A stretch of 64,000 nt of DNA from Microvirga sp. Mcv34 (GCF_024519725.1 NZ_JALJRK010000019.1:1-64000); one strand, 5' to 3'. Counted from the first letter of the stretch, positions 8,446-17,482 are shown. Numbers and translations: made by a program. The notes: a model not told the origin generated them from the letters alone.

Positions 8446-9477
8446 TTAGGCCGCCTGCTTCTTCGGCTTCAGCAGGCCGCGATTGGCCATGGCCTCGGCG
8501 ATCTGCACGGCGTTCAGTGCCGCGCCCTTGCGCAGGTTGTCCGACACGCACCAGAAGGACAGGCCGTTCTCGACCGTGATGTCCTCGCGGATGCGGGAGA
8601 TGTAGGTGGCGTCTTCTCCGGCCGCCTCGTGGGGCGTGATGTAGCCGCCGGGCTCGCGCTTATCGACCACCATGATGCCGGGCGACGAGCGCAGGATGTC
8701 GCGCGCTTCGTCGGCCGTGATCGGGTTCTCGAATTCCACGTTGACGGCTTCCGAGTGGCTGATGAAGACCGGGACGCGCACGCAGGTGGCGGTGAGCTTG
8801 ATCTTGGGGTCGAGAATCTTCTTCGTCTCGGCCATCATCTTCCACTCTTCCTTCGTGTATCCGTCCTCCATGAACACGTCGATGTGCGGGATCAGGTTGA
8901 AGGCGATGCGCTTGGGAAACTTCTTCTCCTGCACATCCTGCAGGGAATAGAGCGCCTTGGTCTGGCGGTCGAGTTCGTCCATGCCGTCCTTGCCGGCGCC
9001 GGAGACGGACTGGTAGGTAGCGACGACCACGCGCTTGATGGTTGCGCGGTCATGGAGCGGCTTCAGGGCCACGACGAGCTGGGCGGTGGAGCAGTTCGGG
9101 TTGGCGACGATGCCCTTCTTGACCTCGCGCAGCGCCTCGGCATTCACCTCCGGCACCACCAGGGGCACCTCCGGGTCGTAGCGCCAGGCCGAGGAATTGT
9201 CGATCACGACCGCGCCCTGGGCGGCGATCTTGGGCGACCATTCCTTGGAGACCTCACCGCCGGCGGACATGAGGCAGAGATCGACGTCGGAGAAGTCGTA
9301 GGTGTCGAGCGTCTTCGTCTTCAGGGTCTTGTCGCCGTAGGAAACCTCCGACCCCTGGCTGCGGCGGGAGGCCAAAGCCACCACCTCGTCGGCCGGGAAG
9401 GCCCGCTCGGCAAGGATGCTCAGCATCTCGCGGCCCACATTGCCGGTCGCACCGACGACGGCGATCTTGAAACCCAT
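8446..9477 (-). CDS. asd: Aspartate-semialdehyde dehydrogenase
   Basis: A 343-residue NADPH enzyme converting aspartyl phosphate to aspartate semialdehyde, the branch point to Lys/DAP, Thr and Met. Visible are the Rossmann opening VVGATGNVGREML, the catalytic cysteine in NPNCSTAQLV, the QSVSGAGKDGM loop and HSEAVNVEF. The length is normal. The SD AGGAGAAG lies just before ATG 9477. About 100 bases upstream on the same strand is a 25-codon threonine-rich ORF with mutually exclusive pairings, suggesting control by threonine supply. Confidence 0.97.
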   Translation of the reverse strand: MGFKIAVVGATGNVGREMLSILAERAFPADEVVALASRRSQGSEVSYGDKTLKTKTLDTYDFSDVDLCLMSAGGEVSKEWSPKIAAQGAVVIDNSSAWRYDPEVPLVVPEVNAEALREVKKGIVANPNCSTAQLVVALKPLHDRATIKRVVVATYQSVSGAGKDGMDELDRQTKALYSLQDVQEKKFPKRIAFNLIPHIDVFMEDGYTKEEWKMMAETKKILDPKIKLTATCVRVPVFISHSEAVNVEFENPITADEARDILRSSPGIMVVDKREPGGYITPHEAAGEDATYISRIREDITVENGLSFWCVSDNLRKGAALNAVQIAEAMANRGLLKPKKQAA

Positions 9478-9510
9478 TGATCTTCTCCTGTTGTGGCTCT
9501 CCCCGGATGT

Positions 9511-9681
9511 GTGAAAACCCTATTCGGGTGCTGCCTCTCGCCCCGACGGGAGAGAGGACCGGGGACGACGAGGCTTATTCGGCCGTCGTTTTCACGGCCG
9601 TCGTGGCGGTTTTCGTTTTGCTCGTCGTCAGAGTGAGCAGCGCCATTGCCATCGTCCATCCAGAAGCCCGGACAGGGCTTC
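9511..9681 (-). promoter_or_regulatory. Candidate attenuator region of asd
   Basis: Read on the minus strand. A 7-bp hairpin GAAGCCC/GGGCTTC (9663-9681) precedes the leader ORF. Inside the ORF, 9621-9629 is perfectly complementary over 9 bp to 9564-9572 just after its stop codon. That pairing encloses a 7-bp hairpin CGGCCGT/ACGGCCG (9580-9600). Further down are CCTCTC/GAGAGG (9534-9557) and a short ACCC/GGGT stem followed by TTTT (9514-9529). The terminator part is weak, so control could act on translation rather than transcription. Confidence 0.5.
9575..9652 (-). CDS. Threonine-rich leader peptide upstream of asd
   Basis: A 25-codon ORF ending in TAA, with 9 threonine and 3 lysine codons. 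The middle reads LTLTTSKTKTATTAVKTT. Threonine and lysine are both end products of the pathway that asd feeds, as in the classic thrL-type leader peptides of enterobacteria. The codons overlap the alternative RNA pairings described for this leader. A second ATG two codons in is possible. The ribosome-binding site is weak (TGGA). It is not a conserved protein; its role, if real, would be to stall ribosomes when threonine is scarce (inference). Confidence 0.5.
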   Translation of the reverse strand: MAMALLTLTTSKTKTATTAVKTTAE

Positions 9682-9746
9682 GATACGCTGCCAGCAACAC
9701 ACCAAAGACACGCTTTCGTCAAGCGTTTCCTCGGCCCCGCAGGCCT

Positions 9747-10229
9747 TCAATCGTCCGACAGCACGTCGGCCGAGAGATTGAAGCGGTAGAAGACCTTGTC
9801 CATCCGCTCGGCTCCCAGGCGCTCGTAGAACATCTGGGCCCGCGTGTTGGTGCCCTCGGTCGTCAGGTCGATGCGGGACAGGCCCTGCGCTCGGGCATGA
9901 TCGGCAAGCCAGCGCATGAGCACGGCGCCCACAGCCTGTCCTCGGGCCTGATCCTCGACGAAAAGCTCCTTGACGAAGAGCAGGCCCGAGAGCCTGAAGC
10001 CGGGCCGCAACACCGCGAAGCAGGCGAGGCCCACCGGGTGGCCGTCCCGGAAGGCCAGGGCATAGCGCGTGCCTTCCGCCTCCCGCATGGAACGCTCGAC
10101 CATGGCCAAGGTCGAAGCGAGGGACTGGGCGGCCTCCGGGCCCCCGTAATGCAGGTCCAGGGCCTGGACCAAGGCCGCGACCTCGGGGGCGTCGTCCAGG
10201 GTGGCGAGGCGAATGACGGTTGGAGGCAT
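9747..10229 (-). CDS. GNAT family N-acetyltransferase
   Basis: A 160-residue acetyl-CoA-dependent acyltransferase. It has the GNAT order: IRLATLDDAPEVAALV at the N-terminus, LFVKELFVEDQARGQAVGAVLM covering beta-4 and the acetyl-CoA loop (RGQAVG), and AQMFYERLGAERM near the end. The substrate cannot be read from the sequence. It ends about 100 bases upstream of the asd leader ORF on the same strand, so asd could receive readthrough from it. Confidence 0.88.
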   Translation of the reverse strand: MPPTVIRLATLDDAPEVAALVQALDLHYGGPEAAQSLASTLAMVERSMREAEGTRYALAFRDGHPVGLACFAVLRPGFRLSGLLFVKELFVEDQARGQAVGAVLMRWLADHARAQGLSRIDLTTEGTNTRAQMFYERLGAERMDKVFYRFNLSADVLSDD

Positions 10230-10347
10230 GCGGTCCTGGAGCGATTAAGCTTTGGTTTACCTTGCTTAGCAAAACCTTTCGGACCCTGGCCAGTGTCACG
10301 GTAGAACATGTTGATGACGTGATCAGCAGGGTTGATTGGTTCAAGCG

Positions 10348-11142
10348 ATGCCGCGGGCGGTTTATGCCGAATGGGATGAGGAGGACGTCGCCGACTGGGT
10401 CGACGAACGCCCGGCCCGTCGCCCGCGCCGGAAGCCGCTCGGCTGGCTCCGCGTCATCCTGATGTCGACCTGCAGCATCGCCGGGCTGGTCTATTTCGCC
10501 CTGGAGCAGGAGCAGACGGCCGGCCCGCCGGGGCGTCGGACGGAGGTCCCCTCCTCGGTCCTGGTCGCGCCCGCGCCCGCCTGGAGGCCCCTGCCGCCTT
10601 CGTCGGCGCCCTACACGCTCGCTGGCGCGTCCAGCGCTGTTGCGTCGGAAGCGCGCGAACATGCGAATGGCGCCCGGGAGGATACCCTGGTCCTCGGGCG
10701 CTTCGGCGACTTCCGCTATGCGCAGGTGAGCCTGGTGCAGGGCACGGCCGAGACGGCCGGAAGCTTTTATATCGATATCGTCCGCCGGGCGGCACGCTCC
10801 GGCCTCGCGGTGGCGCATCAGGGCCAGAGCCGCATGGTCGAGACCAAGTTCGGCCCCGTGGAGGCGGCCCCCCTCCTCCTGGCGAACAAGGGCGAGCAGG
10901 CCTGTCAGGCCTTCCGCCTGCCGGATGCCTCCGCCGAGTTCAGCTTCCAGGGCTGGCTGTGCGGAGCCTCGGCGCCGGACGAGGCGCAGCTCGCCTGCTT
11001 CATCGACGGCATCGCCCTTTCGGGAGGCACGAACCCCTCCCTGAAAGCCGTTTTCGCCCGAGCGGAGCGCAGCCGCACGGAGGCCTGCGGGCCGGTTGCC
11101 CGCACCGCCGCGGCGCCGGTCAAGCCTCCGGCCCGACCGTGA
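10348..11142 (+). CDS. Hypothetical membrane-anchored protein
   Basis: I do not recognise this 264-residue protein. A charged, Arg-rich N-terminus (RPARRPRRKP) is followed by one membrane segment, about residues 35-55 (WLRVILMSTCSIAGLVYFAL). A Pro/Ala-rich linker and a likely periplasmic domain with three cysteines (QACQAF, WLCGAS, LACFID) come next. ATG 10348 is chosen over an in-frame TTG four codons earlier. Its 3' end overlaps the convergent sulfite oxidase gene by 23 bases. Confidence 0.75.
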   Translation: MPRAVYAEWDEEDVADWVDERPARRPRRKPLGWLRVILMSTCSIAGLVYFALEQEQTAGPPGRRTEVPSSVLVAPAPAWRPLPPSSAPYTLAGASSAVASEAREHANGAREDTLVLGRFGDFRYAQVSLVQGTAETAGSFYIDIVRRAARSGLAVAHQGQSRMVETKFGPVEAAPLLLANKGEQACQAFRLPDASAEFSFQGWLCGASAPDEAQLACFIDGIALSGGTNPSLKAVFARAERSRTEACGPVARTAAAPVKPPARP

Positions 11143-12244
11143 TCGCCACCCGGTGCATGACGTTGCAGCCGTAACCGTTCGGGTTCCAGTTGGCCGCACG
11201 GAAGGGCTGGGCGCGGCCCCGTGAATCGGTTGCCCGGGCAAAGATCTCGTAAACACCGTCGCCGGCCAGAGGCAGGGATACGTGCCAGCGCGCCCAGTCG
11301 TAGCGATTACGCGGCGGTGTCATCGCGGCTTCCACCCAGGTCGCTCCGCCGTCGATGGTCACGTCGACTCGAGCGACCGTGTCGTCACCCGCCCAGGCGG
11401 CGCCCCGGACCTCGATGGAACGTGTGCCGTCCCGGTACCGCGCGCCATCGGCCGGTGCGGTGACGATGCTGCGCACGGGCATCGATTCGAGGACCCGGGT
11501 CTCCACGCTCCGTCCATCCGCACCTGGGGCCAGGGGATGGACGGGCAGCCGGTAGGACAGACCCGTCATGCCCGGCCCATCGTGCTCCCGGTCGCGGATC
11601 CAGATCCGCGTGAGCCATTTCTGGCTCAAGGAGCCCGGCCAGCCCGGCACGATGAGACGCAGAGGACCGCCATGAATGAACGGCAAGGGCTCGCCATTCA
11701 TCGCCCAGACCAGGAGCGTGTGCTCCTCCAGGGCCTTGGCGATGGGCATGCCGCGCGACATGGCCTGTTGCTCGTGGCTTCCGTGCTTGTCCGGATCGGC
11801 GCCGAAATGCCCGGTGAACAGACCCGTGTCCTTCAGGCCCGCCGCGCGCAGTACGTCGCCCAGGGAGACACCCGTCCATTCGGCGCAGCCGGCGCCGCCA
11901 TTCGTCCAGGCATTACCCTCGGCCTTGGGCTCGAAGAAGGAGCGCCCGTTGCCCCCGCATTCGAGCACCATGCGGAAGGTCTTGTGCGCAAATCGGCTCT
12001 TCAGCTCCGCCACGGACAGGCGCAGCGGATGCTCGACCTCGCCGTCGATCGTGAAGGTCCAGGCCTCGGAATCGCCCACCAGCCGGGGCAGAAGGCCGTT
12101 GTTGCGCACGAAGAACCGCGCGATCGGAGTCGTCTCGTCATCGAGAAACTCTTCGGGCGTCTCCGCCACCAGCGGGGTCTCGCCCAGAAGGCTCAGACCC
12201 TTTTTTGCCGATAGTGCGAAACCAACCTTGGGTTTATCCTGCAT
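11120..12244 (-). CDS. Sulfite oxidase-like molybdopterin oxidoreductase
   Basis: A 374-residue enzyme of the sulfite oxidase family. The N-terminal molybdopterin domain (about 50-225) holds FRMVLECGGNGRSFF with the molybdenum-ligating cysteine (about Cys96), then AEWTGVSLGDVL and IHGGPLRLIVPGWPG. The C-terminal Mo-co dimerisation domain (about 250-370) has GAAWAGDD, VDVTIDGGATW and ANWNPNGYGCNVMHRV. Unlike periplasmic SorA/SorT-type enzymes it shows no signal peptide at this start, so it may be cytoplasmic. No haem or cytochrome subunit gene is adjacent. Confidence 0.9.
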   Translation of the reverse strand: MQDKPKVGFALSAKKGLSLLGETPLVAETPEEFLDDETTPIARFFVRNNGLLPRLVGDSEAWTFTIDGEVEHPLRLSVAELKSRFAHKTFRMVLECGGNGRSFFEPKAEGNAWTNGGAGCAEWTGVSLGDVLRAAGLKDTGLFTGHFGADPDKHGSHEQQAMSRGMPIAKALEEHTLLVWAMNGEPLPFIHGGPLRLIVPGWPGSLSQKWLTRIWIRDREHDGPGMTGLSYRLPVHPLAPGADGRSVETRVLESMPVRSIVTAPADGARYRDGTRSIEVRGAAWAGDDTVARVDVTIDGGATWVEAAMTPPRNRYDWARWHVSLPLAGDGVYEIFARATDSRGRAQPFRAANWNPNGYGCNVMHRVAITVGPEA

Positions 12245-12384
12245 CGGCTGTCGTCCTCCTCACCTCGCGGTGAACGTCACGCTTCGAAGGAACCATTTTA
12301 TCGGCGTCGCCTTGTTCTGACAGTATTTGCTTGTGTTGACGGCGCACAACAGAAGGTCAATGCGCCATTCTTGGAGGTTTACCC

Positions 12385-12729
12385 ATGCGCCGCATCGCAC
12401 TTTTGGGTTTGGCTTCAGTGGCTGCGCTCACATCCCTTTCGGTGGTGGCTGATGCGCAGACCCGGGATCGCCCCCTTGTCCTCAGGGTTCAGCCTCGCAG
12501 CTTCCTGGACCCGGGACCGGCGGTTCCCGTGGGATCGATCAATCCGGGGATCAGCGGCTACGGGCAAACGCAGTCCTATCTGCTCAGCCCGGATTACGCT
12601 CCCAATCGCGATCGCTTCGGCCTCAATCTTCTGCCCGATCCGATCACCAACGGACCCTTCGTCGGCTCGCGCAATCCATTCCCGAGCTACAGCACTCCCA
12701 CCGTCGAATCGACCGGTTCGATCCGCTGA
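12385..12729 (+). CDS. Small exported protein of unknown function
   Basis: A 114-residue protein with a clear Sec signal peptide, RRIALLGLASVAALTSLSVV then ADAQT with cleavage after an Ala-x-Ala-like site near residue 24. The mature part is rich in Pro, Gly, Ser and Asn, with no cysteine and no known domain. ATG 12385 follows TTGGAGGTTTACCC, a good ribosome site. A strong terminator ends the transcript, making it monocistronic. Confidence 0.75.
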   Translation: MRRIALLGLASVAALTSLSVVADAQTRDRPLVLRVQPRSFLDPGPAVPVGSINPGISGYGQTQSYLLSPDYAPNRDRFGLNLLPDPITNGPFVGSRNPFPSYSTPTVESTGSIR

Positions 12730-12744
12730 CCCTGTCACGAATGA

Positions 12745-12771
12745 GCCCCGGACCACGTCCGGGGCTTCTTT
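12745..12771 (+). terminator. Terminator after the small exported gene
   Basis: GCCCCGGA/TCCGGGGC stem with a five-base loop followed by TTCTTTC. It separates this gene from convergent leuB. Confidence 0.8.
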
Positions 12772-12777
12772 CATGGC

Positions 12778-13884
12778 TTAGGAGAGAGCCTCGAGTTCCT
12801 TGACGATGGCATCGCCCACGTCCTGGGTGCCGACCGCATTCGCGCCGGGAGCCGCGATGTCCTTCGTGCGGGTGCCGGAGGCGAGGACGTTGGCGATGGC
12901 CTTGTCCAGGCGATCCGCCTCGTCCAGCAGGCCAAAGGAATAGCGCAGGGCCATGCCGAAGGAGCCGATCATGGCGATGGGATTGGCCAGTCCCTTGCCG
13001 GCGATGTCCGGCGCGGAGCCGTGCACGGGCTCGTAGAGCGCCTTGCGCTGGCCGGTGACCGGATCCTCCGCGCCGAGCGAGGCGGAAGGCAGCATGCCGA
13101 GGGAGCCGGTGAGCATCGCGGCGATGTCGGACAGGATGTCGCCGAAGAGGTTGTCGGTGACGATCACGTCGAACTGCTTTGGCCAACGCACGAGCTGCAT
13201 GGCACAGTTGTCGGCGAGCACGTGCTCGAGCTCGACGTCCGAGAACTCGCCCTTGTGGATGCGGGTGACGACCTGGCGCCAGAACACCCCGGTCTTCATC
13301 ACGTTGAACTTCTCGGCCGAAGAGACCTTGTTGCGGCGTTTGCGGGCAAGATCGAAGGCGACACGCGCGATGCGCTCCACCTCGTGCGTGTGGTAAATCT
13401 GCGTGTCGACGGCGCGCTGGGAGCCGTCCTCCAGGGTCACGATCTCCTTCGGCTCGCCGAAATAGACGCCGCCCGTGAGCTCGCGCACGATCATGATGTC
13501 GAGGCCTTCCACCACCTCGCGCTTGAGCGAGGAGGCATCGGCCAGAGCGGGATAGCAGATCGCCGGACGCAGGTTGGCGAAGAGGCCGAGATCCTTGCGC
13601 AGGCGCAGCAGGCCGGCTTCGGGGCGAACCGCATAAGGCACGCTGTCCCATTTCGCGCCGCCGACGGCGCCGAAGAGCACCGCATCGGCCTGCTGAGCGC
13701 GATCCATGGCGGCTTCGGAGATCGACGCGCCGTGCGCGTCATAGGCGGCGCCGCCGACGAGATCCGTCTCGGTCTCGAAGCCGACGCCGCGCTTGCGGAA
13801 CCAGCCCACGATCTTCTCGACCTCTCGCATGACCTCCGGACCGATGCCGTCGCCGGGGAGAAGGAGAAGCTTGTGCGTTGCCAT
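12778..13884 (-). CDS. leuB: 3-isopropylmalate dehydrogenase
   Basis: A 368-residue enzyme that oxidises and decarboxylates 3-isopropylmalate in leucine synthesis. Visible: [13 protein letters not shown] at the start, [17 protein letters not shown], the ELTGGVYFG active-site stretch, [30 protein letters not shown] with metal-binding aspartates, and [18 protein letters not shown]. The NAD-type signature is normal. leuC and leuD lie upstream on the same strand but are separated by other genes, so the leu genes are scattered over about 10 kb here. Confidence 0.97.
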   Translation of the reverse strand: MATHKLLLLPGDGIGPEVMREVEKIVGWFRKRGVGFETETDLVGGAAYDAHGASISEAAMDRAQQADAVLFGAVGGAKWDSVPYAVRPEAGLLRLRKDLGLFANLRPAICYPALADASSLKREVVEGLDIMIVRELTGGVYFGEPKEIVTLEDGSQRAVDTQIYHTHEVERIARVAFDLARKRRNKVSSAEKFNVMKTGVFWRQVVTRIHKGEFSDVELEHVLADNCAMQLVRWPKQFDVIVTDNLFGDILSDIAAMLTGSLGMLPSASLGAEDPVTGQRKALYEPVHGSAPDIAGKGLANPIAMIGSFGMALRYSFGLLDEADRLDKAIANVLASGTRTKDIAAPGANAVGTQDVGDAIVKELEALS

Positions 13885-13970
13885 GGGAGGGCCCCTGTTC
13901 TGTCGTGATCGAATGCAGGGTTCTTAAAAGACCGAATGCGCGCCTTGGCAAGCTTTTGTCGCGTCGTCCC

Positions 13971-15395
13971 TTAGGCGGAGACATCCCGGCCGTTTTCCTC
14001 ACGCCGGTCCTTGGGCGTCCTGACGACCGTTACGGAGCACGGCGCCTCGGCGACCACCTGCGACGAGACGCTGCCGAGATAGCGCCTGAGCGCCGAGGAG
14101 GCCCGCGCGCCGATCACGATGTGGTCGACATTGTTGCGGCAGGCGTAGTCGACGAGGGCGGCGGCCGGGTCGGGCGCCTCCAGCACGCTGCAGGTGATCC
14201 GCTCCTGCGGAATGTCCAGGGACGCGCCCCAGTGGCGGAGCTGGACGAGCCGCTGGACATGGAGGCTGTTGCCGTCCTGGTCCTCCAGGATGTCCACGGC
14301 GATGCGCGACGTCTTCAGGATGTTGACGCAGGCGATGCGCGCTTCGCCCTCGATCGACAGGATGCGGCCGACCATCCTGCGCAGGGCTTCGGCGAGATCC
14401 TCGTTACCCGGGGAGAGGTCGATGGCGGCCAGGATGATGGGCGCCCGCGACAGATGACCGGCGATGTCGGGCGTCTCGAGCGGCTGCGCCTTGCGCGCCT
14501 TCAGCCAGCGCCGGAAGGTTTTGACGCCACCGTCCCGCTCCATTCGCTCGGCCCGCCCGGTGAGCCGAACTTGGTCCGGGTTCTCCAGGTCGAGGGCGAG
14601 CAAGGCCGCCGTTGCGTAACGGTCATCCGGATCAACCTCCAGGCAGCGCAGGATCACCTCCTGCAGCCAGCGCGGGCAATCGGGATTGAGCGCCCGGGGC
14701 GGCACCGGATCGCGCCACAGGCGGCGGCGGATCTCGCCGCCGCGCGGGTTGCCGAAGGGGCGCTCGCCCGTGGCGAAAAAGTACATCATCACGCCGAGCG
14801 CGAAGAGATCGCTGCGCGGATCGGCCCGGTCCTGCAGCACCTGCTCGGGCGCCATGTAGGGCGTGGTTCCGAAGGGCTCGCGGAACTCCTCGGCCAGGAG
14901 GTCGGGCAGATATTCGTGCCGGGCGAAGCCGTAATCGATCAGAACCGCCTCGCCGGTGTCCCGGATCATCACGTTGCTCGGCTTGATGTCGAGATGGATC
15001 ACGTGCTGGCGATGCAGGTCGTGCAGGGCATGCGCCACCTTGGCCCCGATGGCGGCGACCTCGGACCAGGGCAGAGGCGCCTCATCGAGGCGGCTTTTGA
15101 GCGATGCGCCGGGGATACGCTCCATGACGATGTAGGGCATCGGATCGAGCGGGCCCGTGGCGACGAAGCGGGGCACGTGCGGACCCGAGAGGCGCGGCAT
15201 GATCATCTGCTCGGTTTCGAAGCACACGATGGGCAGCGGGTCGTCGCTGTCGATCAGCATCGGGATCTTCATGATCAGCGGCGTCGGATCGCCTTCGTGG
15301 CTCACCGCCCAGAGTTGCGCCATGCCGCCGGTGCCGAGATTCTCCCGCAGCTCGAACCCGTCGATCACCATGCCGGGATTCAGACGCCAGCGCAT
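13971..15395 (-). CDS. Ser/Thr protein kinase fused to a universal stress protein domain
   Basis: A 474-residue two-domain protein. A Hanks-type kinase (about 10-280) shows the G-loop LGTGGMAQLWAV, catalytic HLDIKPSNVM (134-143), a DYG in place of DFG (IDYGFAR) and GTTPYMAPEQ. After a linker, residues about 315-470 form a UspA-like domain ending VIGARASSALRRYLGSVSSQVVAEAPCSVTVVR, with the G-x2-x9-G-like nucleotide site. There is no membrane segment. It begins 3 bases after the metallophosphoesterase gene, so the two are coupled. A calcineurin-fold protein beside a kinase hints at a kinase/phosphatase pair (inference). Confidence 0.9.
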   Translation of the reverse strand: MRWRLNPGMVIDGFELRENLGTGGMAQLWAVSHEGDPTPLIMKIPMLIDSDDPLPIVCFETEQMIMPRLSGPHVPRFVATGPLDPMPYIVMERIPGASLKSRLDEAPLPWSEVAAIGAKVAHALHDLHRQHVIHLDIKPSNVMIRDTGEAVLIDYGFARHEYLPDLLAEEFREPFGTTPYMAPEQVLQDRADPRSDLFALGVMMYFFATGERPFGNPRGGEIRRRLWRDPVPPRALNPDCPRWLQEVILRCLEVDPDDRYATAALLALDLENPDQVRLTGRAERMERDGGVKTFRRWLKARKAQPLETPDIAGHLSRAPIILAAIDLSPGNEDLAEALRRMVGRILSIEGEARIACVNILKTSRIAVDILEDQDGNSLHVQRLVQLRHWGASLDIPQERITCSVLEAPDPAAALVDYACRNNVDHIVIGARASSALRRYLGSVSSQVVAEAPCSVTVVRTPKDRREENGRDVSA

Positions 15396-15398
15396 GCG

Positions 15399-16139
15399 TC
15401 AGCGGCCCTGTTCGAGGCGAAGCGCCAGCTTCTCCGGCAGGCCCGCCTCGCGCACCTTCCGGGCCGCCGTCGCCGTGTCGTAGGGCACGCGCAGGTAGCG
15501 CAGGGTCTGGCGGGCGGTGTCGAAGACCGCGTAATTCGCCGCCGCGACCCCGTCCCGCGGCTGCCCGACGGCGCCGATCACCGCCAGCCAGGTGCGGGTC
15601 GGCAGGAGCGGGATGTCATTGTTGGCCACCGGCGCGAAGGCCCCGACCTTGGCCGTGGTGCTCATGTGGTAGAGCATCGGCACATGCACATGCCCGCAGA
15701 AGGTGATGTGGGCGTCCACCCGGCTGAAATGCCGGACCGCCTCCATGAGACCCGACATGTAGTCCCAGCCGCGGGGGGCATAGCCGTTGGCATGGACGTA
15801 GAGGACGTTGCCCTCCTCGTGGGTGAGGGGAAGGCCGGCCAGGAACCGGCGCTGCTCCGACCCGAGCTGCGTGCGGGTCCAGCGGATCGCCTCCTGGGCG
15901 ATGCTGTTCATGTCCTGGTCGGAGCCGTCGATGGCCGCGTCGTGGTTGCCGAGAAGCGCCACGGCGCCCTGGGCTACGAGCCCCCTGACCGTATCGACCA
16001 CCCAGGCCGGATCGGCCCCGTACCCGACGTAGTCGCCGAGAAGGACGAAACGGTCGACCTGGAGCAGGCGCGCATGGGCGAGACAGGCCGACAGGGCCTC
16101 ACGGTTGCCGTGGATGTCGGTAAGGAGGGCGATGAGCAT
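15399..16139 (-). CDS. Calcineurin-like metallophosphoesterase
   Basis: A 246-residue two-metal phosphoesterase. The metal motifs are in order: LTDIHGNREAL, LLGDYVGYGADP, LLGNHD, HANGY and FCGHVHVP. The size and motifs resemble the YfcE/diadenosine tetraphosphatase-like group, but the substrate is not readable. Its stop codon is 3 bases from the start of the kinase-Usp fusion, indicating one transcript and translational coupling. Dephosphorylation of kinase targets or nucleotide hydrolysis are both possible. Confidence 0.9.
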   Translation of the reverse strand: MLIALLTDIHGNREALSACLAHARLLQVDRFVLLGDYVGYGADPAWVVDTVRGLVAQGAVALLGNHDAAIDGSDQDMNSIAQEAIRWTRTQLGSEQRRFLAGLPLTHEEGNVLYVHANGYAPRGWDYMSGLMEAVRHFSRVDAHITFCGHVHVPMLYHMSTTAKVGAFAPVANNDIPLLPTRTWLAVIGAVGQPRDGVAAANYAVFDTARQTLRYLRVPYDTATAARKVREAGLPEKLALRLEQGR

Positions 16140-16205
16140 GGTGTCAGTACAATCCCAAACTCATCGTCCCGCAACTAACCTATAGGGCCATGGGAGTCCG
16201 CGGGT

Positions 16206-17396
16206 TTACCCCCGCAGCGCTTCCAGCACCTTTCCGCCGGGCCGTCCGCGCGGCTCGAGGCCGATGCGGCGCTCGACGTCCTTGATGGCCTCGCGGGTCT
16301 TCGACCCGATTTTCCCGTCCACTTCGCCGACATCATAACCGCGCGCGGCGAGGAGGCTCTGCAGCTCGCGGCGCTGGGCGCGCGACAGGGGCGGATCGTC
16401 GGTCGGCCAGGCGGCCTGGATGCCGGGCAGACCCTTCAGGCGGTCCCCCAGCAGCGCGATGGCGAGACCGTAGGACTCGGCCGCGTTGTAGGAATAGACC
16501 GCGTCGAAGTTCTTGGTCACGAGGAAGGCCGGGCCGTTGATGCCGGCCGGGATGATGATGCCGGCCGCGTAATTGCCCGACAGGGGACGCCCGTCGACAC
16601 GCTGCACGCCCATGGCGGCCCAGGTGGCGAGCGGCTTCTTGTTCTTGCGCCCGGCGAGACCCTGGTTGAAGTTCTGCGGCAGGCGCACCTCGTAGCCCCA
16701 GGGCAGGCCGTTCACCCAGCCGGCCTTCTTGAGGAAGTTCGCCGTCGAGTGAACCGCGTCGGGGACCGAATTCATGATGTCGCGACGCCCGTCCCCGTCC
16801 CCATCGACGGCGAGGCGCTGGAAGGTCGAGGGCATGAACTGGGTATGACCGAAGGCGCCGGCCCAGGAGCCGCGCAGGTTGGCCGGGTTGATGTCCCCGT
16901 CCTGCACGATCTTCAGGGTCGCCATCAGCTCGCCCTTGAAATAGTCGTTGCGGCGCGGCGCATAGCAGACGAGGGTCGACAGCGACTGGATCAGCGGACG
17001 CCCGCCGATATCCTTGCCGAAATTGGATTCCACGCCCCACACGCCCGCGATGGCATGGCGGTCGACGCCGAAGCGCGCCTCGGCGGAGGCGAGCGCCTGC
17101 CCCCATTGGCGCATGGCCGCGCGGCCGTCCTGCACCCGCTCCTCGTCGACGAGCGCCGAAAGATAGTCCCAGATCGGCGTCTTGAACTCGGGCTGGTTGT
17201 TCATGAGGTCGAGGATCGTCAGATCCGGCGTGACCCCGCGGGTGGCGACATCGAAGGCCTGGCCGGAAATGCCCTTGGCGGCCGCCTGCGAGCGCAGGCT
17301 GGACAGGCATGAGCTGAAATTCGCCTGGGCCGAGGCCGGGGCGGCCATCGTCACGGAGGCGAGACCGAGGAGCGCGGGAACAATGATGCGTTTCAT
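16206..17396 (-). CDS. Lytic murein transglycosylase with PG-binding domain
   Basis: A 396-residue periplasmic peptidoglycan-cleaving enzyme of the MltB type (SLT_2). It has a signal peptide of about 24 residues ending in APASAQA, and is not obviously a lipoprotein. The catalytic glutamate lies in AGVWGVESNFGKD, followed by GAFGHTQFMPSTF and DGDGDGRRDIMNS. The C-terminal 60 residues are a peptidoglycan-binding repeat (LSRAQRRELQSLLAARGYDVGEVDGKIG). It would form anhydro-muropeptides during wall turnover. Confidence 0.93.
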   Translation of the reverse strand: MKRIIVPALLGLASVTMAAPASAQANFSSCLSSLRSQAAAKGISGQAFDVATRGVTPDLTILDLMNNQPEFKTPIWDYLSALVDEERVQDGRAAMRQWGQALASAEARFGVDRHAIAGVWGVESNFGKDIGGRPLIQSLSTLVCYAPRRNDYFKGELMATLKIVQDGDINPANLRGSWAGAFGHTQFMPSTFQRLAVDGDGDGRRDIMNSVPDAVHSTANFLKKAGWVNGLPWGYEVRLPQNFNQGLAGRKNKKPLATWAAMGVQRVDGRPLSGNYAAGIIIPAGINGPAFLVTKNFDAVYSYNAAESYGLAIALLGDRLKGLPGIQAAWPTDDPPLSRAQRRELQSLLAARGYDVGEVDGKIGSKTREAIKDVERRIGLEPRGRPGGKVLEALRG

Positions 17397-17482
17397 GCCC
17401 GCGACCTTGCAGGCAATTTGGTTAATCTTATGGAAACGGAGCGGCGGCTCACGGATTCGTTAGTACCCGTCGCTCGCTTCCC

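Noticed and set aside
12290-12320. EcfG promoter before the 114-residue exported gene
   Set aside because: A GGAAC is present but the nearest GTT is at 19-20 bases, outside the 16-17 spacing.
13878-16178. Very long plus-strand open frame (766 codons)
   Set aside because: It is antisense to the kinase-Usp and phosphoesterase genes, which have full family motifs; the plus-strand protein is low-complexity with His/Arg/Gly bias typical of a high-GC shadow frame.
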